From contig URSO01000026.1 in assembly GCA_900550415.1 (NCBI GenBank), positions 1-27,804 of the forward strand: a stretch of DNA of 27,804 bases, read 5' to 3'. Below the pieces are notes generated by a model. That model was not told the DNA's origin. It ran no database searches and saw only the letters and a program-made list of their open reading frames with translations. Below, piece by piece: positions 1-8,631 of the stretch. Positions within the stretch are counted from its first letter, which is position 1, and each line of letters opens with the position of its first letter. The DNA is from an uncultured Collinsella sp. (GTDB taxonomy: Bacteria; Actinomycetota; Coriobacteriia; Coriobacteriales; Coriobacteriaceae). Position numbers and translations under genes: made by a program.

Positions 1-732
1 TTCGGCGGCCACGGCTACGAACCGCACCGGCATGATACCTACGCCATCGGCCAGACGATCGCCGGCGTGCAGAGCTTTCACTATCGCGGCGGACTCCAGC
101 ACAGCCTGCCCGGCGGAACGATGGTGCTTCATCCGGACGAAATACACGATGGCGAGGCGGGCACCGAGGCGGGGTTTCACTACCGTATGGTTTATATCGA
201 ACCGGCGCTGATCCAGAAGATACTCGGCGGCAGGCCACTACCGTTTATTCCCGACGGCTTGTCGGCGGATCCACGGCTACGTCGCGCCGCGCAACCGCTG
301 TTGAAAGCGGTCACGGATACCTTTGAGCCGCTGGAGGAAGAGGACGCCCTGTACGACCTGGCGCAGACCCTGGCCGTTGTCGGCGGCCAACGTTCCCGTC
401 GCCAGGCGTTTGATTATCAGGCGGCGGAGAGGGCCCGGGAGTATATCCATGCCTGTTTTATGCAGGATATGACCCTCGACATCCTGTCGCAGGTCAGCGG
501 CCGGGACCGCTGGAGCCTGAGCCGGGATTTCAGAACGCTGTACGGCACCAGCCCGTGGCGCTACGTCATGATGCGCCGGCTCGATTTTTGTCGCCAGCGG
601 ATGCGCGCCGGGGAGCGTCTGGTGGATATTGCCGCCGACGCGGGGTTTGCCGACCAGAGCCACATGACGCGCCAGTTTATCAGCCGCTTTGGCCTCTCTC
701 CGGGGCGCTGGCTGCGGGCGATCCGCGGCTAG
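1..732 (+). CDS. AraC-family transcriptional regulator, 5' end cut by window edge
   Basis: The frame is open from base 1 to the TAG at 730-732, so the true start lies outside the window; a GTG at 67 is internal. The first visible residues include HRHDTYAIG and repeated GG turns, as in the N-terminal cupin-like sensor domain of AraC regulators (AraC_binding). The last 100 residues or so hold the double helix-turn-helix: the segment with LDILSQVSGRDRWSLSRDF is HTH 1, and LVDIAADAGFADQSHMTRQF followed by GLSPGRW is the typical second HTH and C-terminal signature. It should be a cytoplasmic DNA-binding activator or repressor that responds to a small ligand, which cannot be told from the sequence. 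The cupin gene follows 83 bp downstream on the same strand and is a plausible target. This gene belongs to the enterobacterial half of the window. Confidence 0.88.
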   Translation, partial: FGGHGYEPHRHDTYAIGQTIAGVQSFHYRGGLQHSLPGGTMVLHPDEIHDGEAGTEAGFHYRMVYIEPALIQKILGGRPLPFIPDGLSADPRLRRAAQPLLKAVTDTFEPLEEEDALYDLAQTLAVVGGQRSRRQAFDYQAAERAREYIHACFMQDMTLDILSQVSGRDRWSLSRDFRTLYGTSPWRYVMMRRLDFCRQRMRAGERLVDIAADAGFADQSHMTRQFISRFGLSPGRWLRAIRG

Positions 733-815
733 CGCGGTTCAGGTTGCACAATCGTTCAAGCGTGACCGCGGCGAGGCGAACTATGCTGACTGCCTTTATC
801 ATAAGGAGACAGCCC

Positions 816-1178
816 ATGTTTCAACTCGTTAATCTTGCTCATAAATTTTCCCTGTTCAGCGAACAATGGCAGCCCAAAGTGGTGGCTGAAATGAACGACT
901 ATCAGTTCAAGGTCGTGCGCATCGCCGGCGACTTTATCTGGCACAGCCACCCGGAAACCGATGAGACATTGATGGTGGTGGAGGGGGTATTGCGCGTGGA
1001 CTTCCGCGACGGGCATGTGCTGGTGAAGGCCGGGGAGATGATCGTCGTGCCGCGCGGGGTGGAACATAAGACCTCGGCGGAGACGGAAGCGAAGCTGATG
1101 CTGATTGAGCCGCGCGGGGTGTTGAATACCGGCCACGAGGGCGGCGAGCGGACGGCGGTGAACGACGTTTGGATCTGA
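816..1178 (+). CDS. Small single-domain cupin protein
   Basis: A 120-residue protein starts at the ATG at 816, chosen because AAGGAG lies 7 bases upstream and the protein then has the normal length of a one-domain cupin. Motif 1 is visible as H43-x-H45 with an acidic D49/E50 and G57; motif 2 is GEMIVVPRGVEH with H84. These residues would bind one metal ion in a beta-barrel. No signal peptide or membrane segment is seen. The substrate is unknown; such stand-alone cupins are often annotated only as cupin-domain proteins. It follows the AraC-type gene and is separated from purB by a strong hairpin. Confidence 0.85.
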   Translation: MFQLVNLAHKFSLFSEQWQPKVVAEMNDYQFKVVRIAGDFIWHSHPETDETLMVVEGVLRVDFRDGHVLVKAGEMIVVPRGVEHKTSAETEAKLMLIEPRGVLNTGHEGGERTAVNDVWI

Positions 1179-1190
1179 TCCCTTTCCGGC

Positions 1191-1225
1191 GATAAAACGC
1201 CCCTCTTTCCGGCGGAAAGAGGGGC
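1191..1225 (-). terminator. Rho-independent terminator of purB
   Basis: A perfect 12-bp stem (arms 1199-1210 and 1214-1225, GCCCCTCTTTCC against its complement, 3-base loop) lies just past the purB stop. Read on the minus strand it is followed by GTTTTATC. It sits between the convergent cupin and purB genes and may stop transcripts in both directions. Confidence 0.85.
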
Positions 1226-1232
1226 TGGGCGA

Positions 1233-2603
1233 TTACTTCAGCTCGTCAACCATGGTGGTTGCCCGACCGATATAGTTGGCCGGGGTCATCGCTTTGAGAC
1301 GCACTTTTTCCTCTTCCGGCAGGGCGAGGCTGTCAATAAACTGCTTCATCCCTTCCGCGTCCACGCGTTTGCCGCGGGTCAGCTCTTTCAGCTTCTCGTA
1401 CGGTTTTTCGATACCGTAACGACGCATCACGGTCTGGATCGGCTCAGCCAGTACTTCCCAGTTGTGATCCAGTTCGTCCAGCAGGCGATCCTGGTTCAGC
1501 TCCAGCTTGCTGATCCCTTTGAGGGTGGACTGATAGGCGATCAACGCATAGCCGATGCCCACGCCGAGGTTACGCAGAACGGTGGAGTCGGTCAGGTCGC
1601 GCTGCCAGCGGGAAACCGGCAGTTTGCTGGCCAGGTGCTGCATGACCGCATTGGCCAGGCCGAGATTGCCTTCGGAGTTTTCGAAGTCAATCGGGTTCAC
1701 CTTGTGCGGCATGGTGGAGGAGCCGATTTCCCCGGCGATGGTCTTCTGTTTGAAGTGGTTGAGCGCGATGTAGCCCCACACGTCGCGATCGAAGTCGATC
1801 AGAATGGTGTTGAAGCGCGCGATGCAGTCAAACAGCTCAGCGATATAGTCATGCGGCTCGATCTGCGTGGTGTACGGGTTCCACTGAATACCCAGCGAGG
1901 TAACGAACTCTTCGCTGAACTGATGCCAGTCGACTTCCGGGTAGGCGGCGATGTGGGCGTTGTAGTTACCCACCGCGCCGTTGATTTTACCGAGGATTTC
2001 CACCTGGTTCAGTTGACGATACTGCCGCTCCATACGGTAGGCGACGTTCGCCATCTCTTTACCCATGGTGGACGGCGTTGCCGGCTGGCCGTGGGTACGG
2101 GAGAGCAGCGGCACATCGCGATACTGGGTCGCCAGATCTTTTACCGCGTCAATCAGCTTGCGCCAGTAAGGCAGAACCACTTCGTCGCGGGCGGTTTTCA
2201 GCATCAGCGCGTGGGAGAGGTTATTAATGTCTTCAGACGTACAGGCGAAGTGAATAAACTCTGATACCGCGTGCAGCTCGGCGACGTCAGCGACTTTTTC
2301 TTTCAGGAAATACTCTACCGCTTTCACGTCGTGGTTAGTGGTGCGCTCGATGGTTTTGATGCGCTCCGCGTCTTCAACGCTGAAATCGGCGACGATTTTA
2401 TCAAGGAAACCGTTTGCGTCGGCAGCAAAAGCAGGAACTTCCTTGATCGCTGCGTGGGCGGCCAGTTTTTGCAGCCAACGTACTTCCACCTGAACGCGGA
2501 ATTTCAGCAAACCGAATTCGCTGAAGATACCGCGCAGCGCGCTGACTTTATCGCCGTAGCGGCCGTCTACAGGGGAAACGGCGGTCAGTGAGGATAATTC
2601 CAT
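1233..2603 (-). CDS. purB: Adenylosuccinate lyase
   Basis: This 456-residue protein has the length of the E. coli enzyme. PurB catalyses two fumarate-releasing steps of purine synthesis: SAICAR to AICAR, and adenylosuccinate to AMP. The N-terminus (SSLTAVSPVDGRYG) and the fumarase/aspartase signature SSTMPHKVNP near residue 295, which carries the catalytic serine loop, are intact. SRTHGQPATPST near residue 170 holds the catalytic histidine. The enzyme works as a cytosolic homotetramer. It follows hflD with a 3-bp gap, so the two are co-transcribed, in the conserved enterobacterial order mnmA-hflD-purB. The sequence is close to Klebsiella/Escherichia. Confidence 0.98.
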   Translation of the reverse strand: MELSSLTAVSPVDGRYGDKVSALRGIFSEFGLLKFRVQVEVRWLQKLAAHAAIKEVPAFAADANGFLDKIVADFSVEDAERIKTIERTTNHDVKAVEYFLKEKVADVAELHAVSEFIHFACTSEDINNLSHALMLKTARDEVVLPYWRKLIDAVKDLATQYRDVPLLSRTHGQPATPSTMGKEMANVAYRMERQYRQLNQVEILGKINGAVGNYNAHIAAYPEVDWHQFSEEFVTSLGIQWNPYTTQIEPHDYIAELFDCIARFNTILIDFDRDVWGYIALNHFKQKTIAGEIGSSTMPHKVNPIDFENSEGNLGLANAVMQHLASKLPVSRWQRDLTDSTVLRNLGVGIGYALIAYQSTLKGISKLELNQDRLLDELDHNWEVLAEPIQTVMRRYGIEKPYEKLKELTRGKRVDAEGMKQFIDSLALPEEEKVRLKAMTPANYIGRATTMVDELK

Positions 2604-2606
2604 AGA

Positions 2607-3248
2607 TCACAACTCCGGGGTTAAATGAGCAAGAATTTGCTTTGCCTGGTTAACCAGACGATTACGGGAAAACATAAGCTGCAGACGTCCGCCGCCCACC
2701 TGATGCCAGAGCACCGCGGCGCGAATACCTGCCAGCAGCGCTGAGCGAACTTTCGCCTGCACCTGCGGGCTTTGCAGCACGGCAGGGGAGCCGGTCACCT
2801 GAATACGCGGCCCCAGCGGGCTTATCACATCGACATAGATGCCCGCCATGGCGCTGAGCAGCGTTTCGGACTGCAGGTCAAAGTGTTCCAGCTGACGGTG
2901 CAGGCCGGCGATGCGGCTGCCGAGCGTGTCCATCGCCCCTTTACTGGCGGCGAGCTTGCGCTCCAGCACCATCAGGCTCAGGGTATAGCGGGTGAGTTCC
3001 GCATTGAGGCCCTGACGGCTGCTGGTATTGAGCACCCCGAGCAGCGTTTCAAGACCGAGGCGAAGATTGGCTTCACTGCCACCGAACACCGCCAGCGTCG
3101 ACTCAGGATCGAGGTCGATGATGCTGTTCAGCGACACATGCAGGGCATCGCTGTCGCAATGTCCCTGATGCGCCAGTTGCTGAACCAGTCGCGCCGCCTG
3201 GCAAACGCCAGCCAGCGCCAGGGTGATGTCATAGTAATTCTTCGCCAC
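2607..3248 (-). CDS. hflD: High frequency lysogenization protein HflD homologue
   Basis: The 213-residue protein starts MAKNYYDITLALAGVCQAARLVQQLAHQGHC and ends QAKQILAHLTPEL, matching enterobacterial HflD (formerly YcfC) throughout. The start codon is GTG at 3248, preceded by AAGGAG 5 bases away. HflD is a membrane-associated helical protein that in E. coli binds phage lambda CII and affects the lysis-lysogeny decision; its housekeeping role is unclear. It lies between mnmA (54-bp gap) and purB (3-bp gap) as in other enterobacteria. Confidence 0.96.
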   Translation of the reverse strand: MAKNYYDITLALAGVCQAARLVQQLAHQGHCDSDALHVSLNSIIDLDPESTLAVFGGSEANLRLGLETLLGVLNTSSRQGLNAELTRYTLSLMVLERKLAASKGAMDTLGSRIAGLHRQLEHFDLQSETLLSAMAGIYVDVISPLGPRIQVTGSPAVLQSPQVQAKVRSALLAGIRAAVLWHQVGGGRLQLMFSRNRLVNQAKQILAHLTPEL

Positions 3249-3302
3249 ACATACTCCTTGTCAGCCGCCAGGGCGGTTCGTCCCGGCGGAAATAACGCGC
3301 GT

Positions 3303-5048
3303 TCAGGACTGCAGAGGCAGTCGTTGTTCAATAATTCCGCCGCCGAGGCACACTTCCCCTAAATAGAACACTGCGGACTGGCCCGGGGTCACCGCCGCGA
3401 CCGGCTCATCGAAGCGGACTTCGATACGGTCTTCATCCAGCGCGGTAACGGTGCAGGGGATATCGGTCTGGCGATAGCGGGTTTTCACCGTGCAGCGCAG
3501 GGTGCCCTGCAGCGGTTCACGGTTTACCCAGTGCAGCTGTTGGGCAATCAGACCGACGGACATCAGGCGCGGGTGGTCATGGCCCTGGGCGACGATAAGA
3601 ATATTATTCTCAACGTCTTTATCGACCACGTACCATGGATCTTCGCTACCCTCTTTGGTGCCGCCGATACCCAGCCCTTTACGCTGGCCCAGGGTGTGGT
3701 ACATCAGCCCCTGATGGGTACCGATCTCCTCGCCGTCGACGGTGAGGATTTTGCCCGGCTGCGCCGGCAGATAGCGGCCAAGGAAATCGCGGAATTTACG
3801 CTCGCCGATAAAGCAGATGCCGGTGGAATCTTTTTTCTTCGCGGTGATCAGATCCAGCTCTTCGGCGATCTTACGCACCTGCGGTTTTTCCAGCTCACCC
3901 ACCGGGAACAGGCTCTGGGCAATCTGTTCGTGGCTAAGGGTATAGAGGAAGTAGCTCTGATCTTTGTTGCCGTCGAGGCCGCGCAGCAGCTGGCTTTTAC
4001 CGTCGACATCGGCGCGGCGCACATAGTGCCCGGTGGCGATGTAGTCGGCGCCGAGGTCTTCGGCGGCAAACTCGAGGAAGGCTTTAAACTTGATCTCTTT
4101 ATTGCACAGAATATCCGGGTTCGGCGTGCGGCCAGCTTTGTACTCTTCCAGGAAGAGCTCAAAGACGTTGTCCCAATATTCGGCGGCAAAGTTAACGGTG
4201 TGCAGTTCAATGCCCAGCTTATCGCAGACCGCTTGCGCATCGGCAAGGTCGGCGGCGGCGGTGCAGTACTCCTCGCCGTCGTCTTCCTCCCAGTTCTTCA
4301 TGAACAGGCCTTCCACCTTATACCCTTGCTGCAGCAGCAGGTACGCGGAGACCGAGGAGTCGACGCCGCCGGACAGGGCCAGAATCACGCGGTCGTCGCC
4401 GACCTTCTCGCGGAACTCGGCCGTCATGGTCTCGACCAGGTTGTCCATGCTCCAGTTGGGCTCCAGGCCGCAGATCTCAAACAAGAAGTTGCTCAGCAGC
4501 TGCTGACCGTACTCGGAGTGCTTGACCTCGGGGTGGAACTGCGTGGTGAAAATCTTGCGCTCGACGCACTCCATGGCGGCAACCGGGCACACGTCGGTGC
4601 TGGCGGTAACGGTAAAGCCCTCGGGCACCTCGGACACGGCGTCGCGGTGGCTCATCCACACGGTCTGCTCCATGGGCGTGGAGTTAAAGAGCTTGGCGCC
4701 GGCAGTGCGCGTAATAGTGGCGCGGCCGTACTCGCCCACCTCGGAGTGACCGACCTTGCCGCCGAGCGTCACGGCCGTGATCTGATGGCCGTAGCAAAAG
4801 CCCAGGACGGGAAGGCCCAGGTCAAAGATGGCGGGATCGATGGACGGAGCGTCCTCGGCGTACACAGAAGCCGGGCCGCCGGAAAGGATGAGCGCAGAGG
4901 CGTTCATCTCGCGAATCTCATCGGCCGAGATGTCGCAGGGAACGATCTCGGAATACACGTTGAGGTCGCGGACGCGACGGGCAATGAGCTGACCGTACTG
5001 CGCACCAAAGTCGAGTACGAGGACCTTTGCGGAAGCCTTTTGATCCAT
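3303..5048 (-). CDS. guaA'-'mnmA: Chimeric frame: GuaA glutaminase half joined to MnmA tRNA thiolase
   Basis: One uninterrupted 581-residue frame from the ATG at 5048 (AGAGGGGG upstream). Residues 1-225 are the class I glutamine amidotransferase domain of GMP synthase: VLDFGAQYGQLIARRVR, nucleophile C85 in GFCYGHQ, and H172/E174 in QFHPEVKHSEYG, then the start of the ATP-pyrophosphatase domain. Residues 226-233 (SGGVDSSV) are the PP-loop common to both families. From 234 onward it is MnmA, which makes 2-thiouridine at U34 of tRNA: the catalytic cysteines of DILCNKEIKF (C315) and STGICFIGE (C412) keep E. coli spacing (C102, C199). About 356 residues match full-length MnmA less its first dozen residues. 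GuaA lacks more than half its length, including the dimerization domain. The MnmA part leads into hflD-purB and is enterobacterial; the GuaA part and everything to its right is coriobacterial. I read this as a chimera of two genes, not one protein. A TTG-started extension to 5213 has no family match. Confidence 0.9.
   Translation of the reverse strand: MDQKASAKVLVLDFGAQYGQLIARRVRDLNVYSEIVPCDISADEIREMNASALILSGGPASVYAEDAPSIDPAIFDLGLPVLGFCYGHQITAVTLGGKVGHSEVGEYGRATITRTAGAKLFNSTPMEQTVWMSHRDAVSEVPEGFTVTASTDVCPVAAMECVERKIFTTQFHPEVKHSEYGQQLLSNFLFEICGLEPNWSMDNLVETMTAEFREKVGDDRVILALSGGVDSSVSAYLLLQQGYKVEGLFMKNWEEDDGEEYCTAAADLADAQAVCDKLGIELHTVNFAAEYWDNVFELFLEEYKAGRTPNPDILCNKEIKFKAFLEFAAEDLGADYIATGHYVRRADVDGKSQLLRGLDGNKDQSYFLYTLSHEQIAQSLFPVGELEKPQVRKIAEELDLITAKKKDSTGICFIGERKFRDFLGRYLPAQPGKILTVDGEEIGTHQGLMYHTLGQRKGLGIGGTKEGSEDPWYVVDKDVENNILIVAQGHDHPRLMSVGLIAQQLHWVNREPLQGTLRCTVKTRYRQTDIPCTVTALDEDRIEVRFDEPVAAVTPGQSAVFYLGEVCLGGGIIEQRLPLQS
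4343..4373. other. Breakpoint between enterobacterial and coriobacterial sequence
   Basis: Positions 4351-4373 encode, on the minus strand, the PP-loop SGGVDSSV, which could be identical at DNA level in guaA of one organism and mnmA of the other. On the left the next residues (SAYLLLQQGYKVEGLF) are MnmA-specific; on the right the preceding residues (DDRVILAL) are GuaA-specific. All genes left of this point are enterobacterial in order and sequence, all genes right of it coriobacterial. The shared stretch is about the length of a short assembly k-mer. Confidence 0.85.
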
Positions 5049-5236
5049 GGTTTCCCCCTCTTGTTGGCGGGGAGCCGGTGCCCACCCGCGCGAATAAACG
5101 AAAATAGCTTTCATAGTGTACACGTTATATGGGGTTTCTCGTCCCTCGCAGCCATCAGCGCACGGCAAACGCACGACCTGGGCCCTATTTGACGGCGATT
5201 GAAGTGTTACCAAACGTTACAGATGATGTAATACGT

Positions 5237-5264
5237 TTGAACATTGGACGCCCTGTGCCACAAT
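5237..5264 (+). promoter_or_regulatory. Possible ansA promoter
   Basis: TTGAAC at 5237-5242 and CACAAT at 5259-5264 are separated by 16 bp and lie about 50 bp upstream of the ansA start. The match to the sigma-70 consensus is only moderate. The same 267-bp gap must also hold the promoter of the leftward guaA fragment, for which I see no clear pair of boxes. Confidence 0.3.
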
Positions 5265-5315
5265 ACTGCCGAACGACTCCGCCTCTGCGGCGGCAAATAC
5301 GATAGGAATACCAGC

Positions 5316-6329
5316 ATGAAGCGCATCCTTCTCATCGCCACGGGCGGCACCATCGCATCGACCGAGGACGGCAACGGCCTCTCCCCCGCCCTGACCGGTG
5401 AGGAGCTTGCCCAGAGCGTCCCCGAGATCTCGGGCCTCTGCGAGCTCGACGTCGTGCAGCCCATGAACATCGACAGCACCAATATGCGCCCCAGTGACTG
5501 GATGCGTATCCGCGACGTCATCGTCGAGGGTTATGCCGACCACGACGGTTTCGTGATTCTGCACGGCACCGACACCATGAGCTACACCGCGGCGGCGCTT
5601 TCCTATCTGATTCAGGACAGCCCCAAGCCTATCGTACTCACCGGCTCGCAAAAGCCCATGGGCAATCCCTTTACCGACGCCAAGCTCAACCTGTACCAGA
5701 GCCTGCTCTATGCGCTCGACGAACACTCGCACGACGTCTCGATCGTGTTTGGCGGCGTCGCCATTGCCGGCACGCGTGCCCGCAAGCAGCGCACCATGAG
5801 CTTTAACGCGTTCATTAGCGTCAACTATCCGCCCATCGCCTATATCCGCAACGACCGCATCGTGCGCAACGGGCTTCACGGCACGCATCAGGGCGAAAAC
5901 CCGGTGCGTTTCTACGACAGCATCGACCCGCGCGTGTTTGTCCTTAAGCTCACGCCCGGCGTGAACCCAGGCATTCTGGACGCCCTTGCCGATAGCTACG
6001 ACGCTGTAATCCTTGAGACCTTTGGCATTGGCGGTATCCCCGAGTTTGGCGAGTCGGGCGAGTCGTTCCAAGAGGCGATTTTCCGCTGGGTCGATTCGGG
6101 CCGCACCGTCGTTATGACCACGCAGGTCCCCGAAGAGGGCCTTGACCTGGGTGTTTATGAGGTCGGCCGTGCCTACGCCGATCATCCGGGCATTTTGCGC
6201 GGCGACGACATGACCACCGAGACGCTCGTGGCCAAGACCATGTGGGCGCTCGGCCAGTCACGCGATGCCGCCGAGATCCAGCGCCTGTTCTACAGCCAAG
6301 TCAACCACGACCGCATCCCGATGGCGTAA
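5316..6329 (+). CDS. ansA: Type I L-asparaginase
   Basis: The 337-residue protein hydrolyses L-asparagine to aspartate and ammonia. The ATG at 5316 was chosen because AGGAA lies 7 bases upstream and the protein then begins MKRILLIATGGTIAS, the N-terminal asparaginase signature with the nucleophilic T12. The second signature is HGTDTMSYTAAALSYL with T85 and D86. GSQKPMG and the C-terminal GIGGIPE segment also fit the family, and the length is typical of cytosolic AnsA-type enzymes. There is no signal peptide, so it acts in the cytoplasm. It diverges from the guaA fragment and converges, 22 bp away, on the XRE gene with no obvious terminator between. Confidence 0.95.
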   Translation: MKRILLIATGGTIASTEDGNGLSPALTGEELAQSVPEISGLCELDVVQPMNIDSTNMRPSDWMRIRDVIVEGYADHDGFVILHGTDTMSYTAAALSYLIQDSPKPIVLTGSQKPMGNPFTDAKLNLYQSLLYALDEHSHDVSIVFGGVAIAGTRARKQRTMSFNAFISVNYPPIAYIRNDRIVRNGLHGTHQGENPVRFYDSIDPRVFVLKLTPGVNPGILDALADSYDAVILETFGIGGIPEFGESGESFQEAIFRWVDSGRTVVMTTQVPEEGLDLGVYEVGRAYADHPGILRGDDMTTETLVAKTMWALGQSRDAAEIQRLFYSQVNHDRIPMA

Positions 6330-6351
6330 TTCAGTTGTCGACGGGTATCCC

Positions 6352-6570
6352 CTATTCGATGCCCTCGAGAAGCTCTGATACCGTCATGCCGAGTGCGGGC
6401 GCGATCTTAAATAGAACCTTGAGCGTGAAATTTGCCGTCCCGTCTTCGATTCGGTCGAGGTAGGGTCGGCTGATTCCTGTCGCCACACAAAAATCGACCT
6501 TGGAGATACCAAGGTCCCTGCGCGTCTGCTCGACTCGCTTGCCAAGAATCTGTTTCGCACGTTCGTCCAT
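6352..6570 (-). CDS. Small XRE-family helix-turn-helix regulator
   Basis: A 72-residue protein made almost wholly of one HTH_3 (Cro/CI-type) domain: residues 8-65 contain RRDLGISKVDFCVATGISRPYLDRIEDG, with the recognition helix around SRPYLDRIE, then the helical LKVLFKIAPALGMTVSELL. The start is the ATG at 6570. It is divergent from an unknown gene at 6647, and a perfect 24-bp palindrome lies 29 bp upstream of its start. This is the usual layout of an autoregulated repressor and its target. It could be the antitoxin-like half of a two-gene module, but the partner is not a recognisable toxin. Confidence 0.85.
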   Translation of the reverse strand: MDERAKQILGKRVEQTRRDLGISKVDFCVATGISRPYLDRIEDGTANFTLKVLFKIAPALGMTVSELLEGIE

Positions 6571-6599
6571 GCAGCCGAGTTTGAAATGGAGCTGAACAA

Positions 6600-6623
6600 A
6601 AACGTAAACTATAGTTTACGTTT
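6600..6623. promoter_or_regulatory. Perfect 24-bp palindrome, candidate operator of the XRE regulator
   Basis: Arms AAACGTAAAC and GTTTACGTTT flank a central TATA, giving a perfect dyad. It lies in the 76-bp gap between the divergent XRE gene (start 6570) and the unknown gene (start 6647). The centre contains TATAGT on both strands, so it may overlap a -10 box. No transcription terminator role is likely, as no gene ends here. Confidence 0.6.
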
Positions 6624-6646
6624 AAACGAATACACAGGAGTTTTCT

Positions 6647-7036
6647 ATGTCGGGTTCTTCGGTCCGCATGTACCGAGCCATGCTTCGCACAAACAGCGCA
6701 CCGCCCAAGCTCGTCGTCGTTGAAGCCGAATGCCTTTCGCCCGATGAGCGCACAGCATTTGCATTGCTATCAAGTCGCGTCGCCGCCGTTCTGGTCCCTT
6801 GCCCGGCGCAAGGTGAACTTGCCATCCAATGCCAAGCGCACAGCTGCTCGCTCAATCAGGCTGCCGTAATCGCAACCAGCCAACGTGGTCTGCCCCTTCT
6901 CCTGGAAGCCGGTATCGCACTCGCCCTTCGCGGCGCCGGATACGAAAACGAGGCCGCCGCCGACATGGTCTTTAAACCACGATCGAGCGGCGGCCTCGCA
7001 GCAGCCCTTGAATATGCGTGCAGGCTCGTTGCCTAA
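6647..7036 (+). CDS. Conserved-looking protein of unknown function beside XRE gene
   Basis: 129 residues from the ATG at 6647, supported by AGGAG 6 bases upstream. I do not recognise the family. The protein alternates short beta-like stretches (PKLVVVEAE, AAVLVPCP, AAVIATSQ) with helices and ends in GGLAAALEYACRLVA, so a small alpha/beta fold is plausible. It has three cysteines before residue 70 and no signal peptide or membrane segment. The divergent XRE gene and the shared palindrome suggest it is controlled by that regulator. It ends 9 bp from the convergent membrane-protein gene. Confidence 0.7.
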   Translation: MSGSSVRMYRAMLRTNSAPPKLVVVEAECLSPDERTAFALLSSRVAAVLVPCPAQGELAIQCQAHSCSLNQAAVIATSQRGLPLLLEAGIALALRGAGYENEAAADMVFKPRSSGGLAAALEYACRLVA

Positions 7037-7045
7037 AAGGACAGG

Positions 7046-7429
7046 CTAGAAACCAAAGCCAAAGCCCGTTCCGGTAATCGCCGAGTACATAAAGTAAACG
7101 TTGACCACGTTAAGGAACACACCCGTGATGCAACCGTTACGCAGGTAGCGCTCGCACACGATGCGCGCCATGGCGGCGGAGTCATCATTGTTTTTAGCCT
7201 GGCGTCCTGCCGTAAAGTACGTCGCCACGCTCAGCAGCAGATTGAGCACCGGCAGTGCCAGCAACTCGTAACTCTTGCCCCAGCGCGTCACCTCGCCGGC
7301 GGCATTAAACTTTGTTGCCACCTCGGGACCAATGTTGGGGATAACGCACGCTGCGACCACCAGCGGAATCACCGCAAGCACGAGCAGTGCAATACCCATG
7401 TAGCCAGCTTTTTTGCCATATTTAAACAT
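7046..7429 (-). CDS. Small membrane protein with DUF1648-like segment
   Basis: 127 residues with three likely membrane helices at about 10-30, 54-73 and 98-118. Between the first and second is IGPEVATKFNAAGEVTRWGKSYELLALPVLNLL, which resembles the DUF1648 motif found in SdpI-type proteins (a proline/helix, then x-FN-x-x-G, W-x-K). The C-terminus is glycine/phenylalanine-rich (GTGFGFGF). The function is unknown; SdpI relatives confer immunity to peptide toxins, but only this short domain is shared, so I do not transfer that role. AAGGA precedes the ATG. It starts 11 bp after the ychF stop and is probably co-transcribed with it. Confidence 0.7.
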   Translation of the reverse strand: MFKYGKKAGYMGIALLVLAVIPLVVAACVIPNIGPEVATKFNAAGEVTRWGKSYELLALPVLNLLLSVATYFTAGRQAKNNDDSAAMARIVCERYLRNGCITGVFLNVVNVYFMYSAITGTGFGFGF

Positions 7430-7440
7430 ATGCGTCGTCC

Positions 7441-8517
<1,077 letters not shown>

Positions 8518-8554
8518 GACAGCTCCTTTTGATACAGGTACTTCAAACTGCATA

Positions 8555-8584
8555 AGTATAGCGCCGCCGCAGCATCCAGGCGAA
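8555..8584 (-). promoter_or_regulatory. Likely ychF promoter
   Basis: On the minus strand, TATACT (plus positions 8555-8560) is a near-consensus -10 box, with TTCGCC (8579-8584) 18 bp upstream as a weak -35. The expected start of transcription lies near 8548, leaving a leader of about 30 bases with the AAGGAG before the GTG at 8517. A GC-rich stem overlaps the spacer and could end transcripts of the upstream ferredoxin gene, but it lacks a T-run. Confidence 0.5.
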
Positions 8585-8631
8585 CCCGGACGCCACGGCG
8601 GCGCAAATGAAGCAGAGATAGGGGTCGCTGA

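Noticed and set aside
3303..5048. A genuine bifunctional GMP synthase-tRNA thiolase fusion
   Set aside because: The flanking genes also change from coriobacterial to enterobacterial at the same point, and the join lies on a motif common to both families. A chimera explains all of this.
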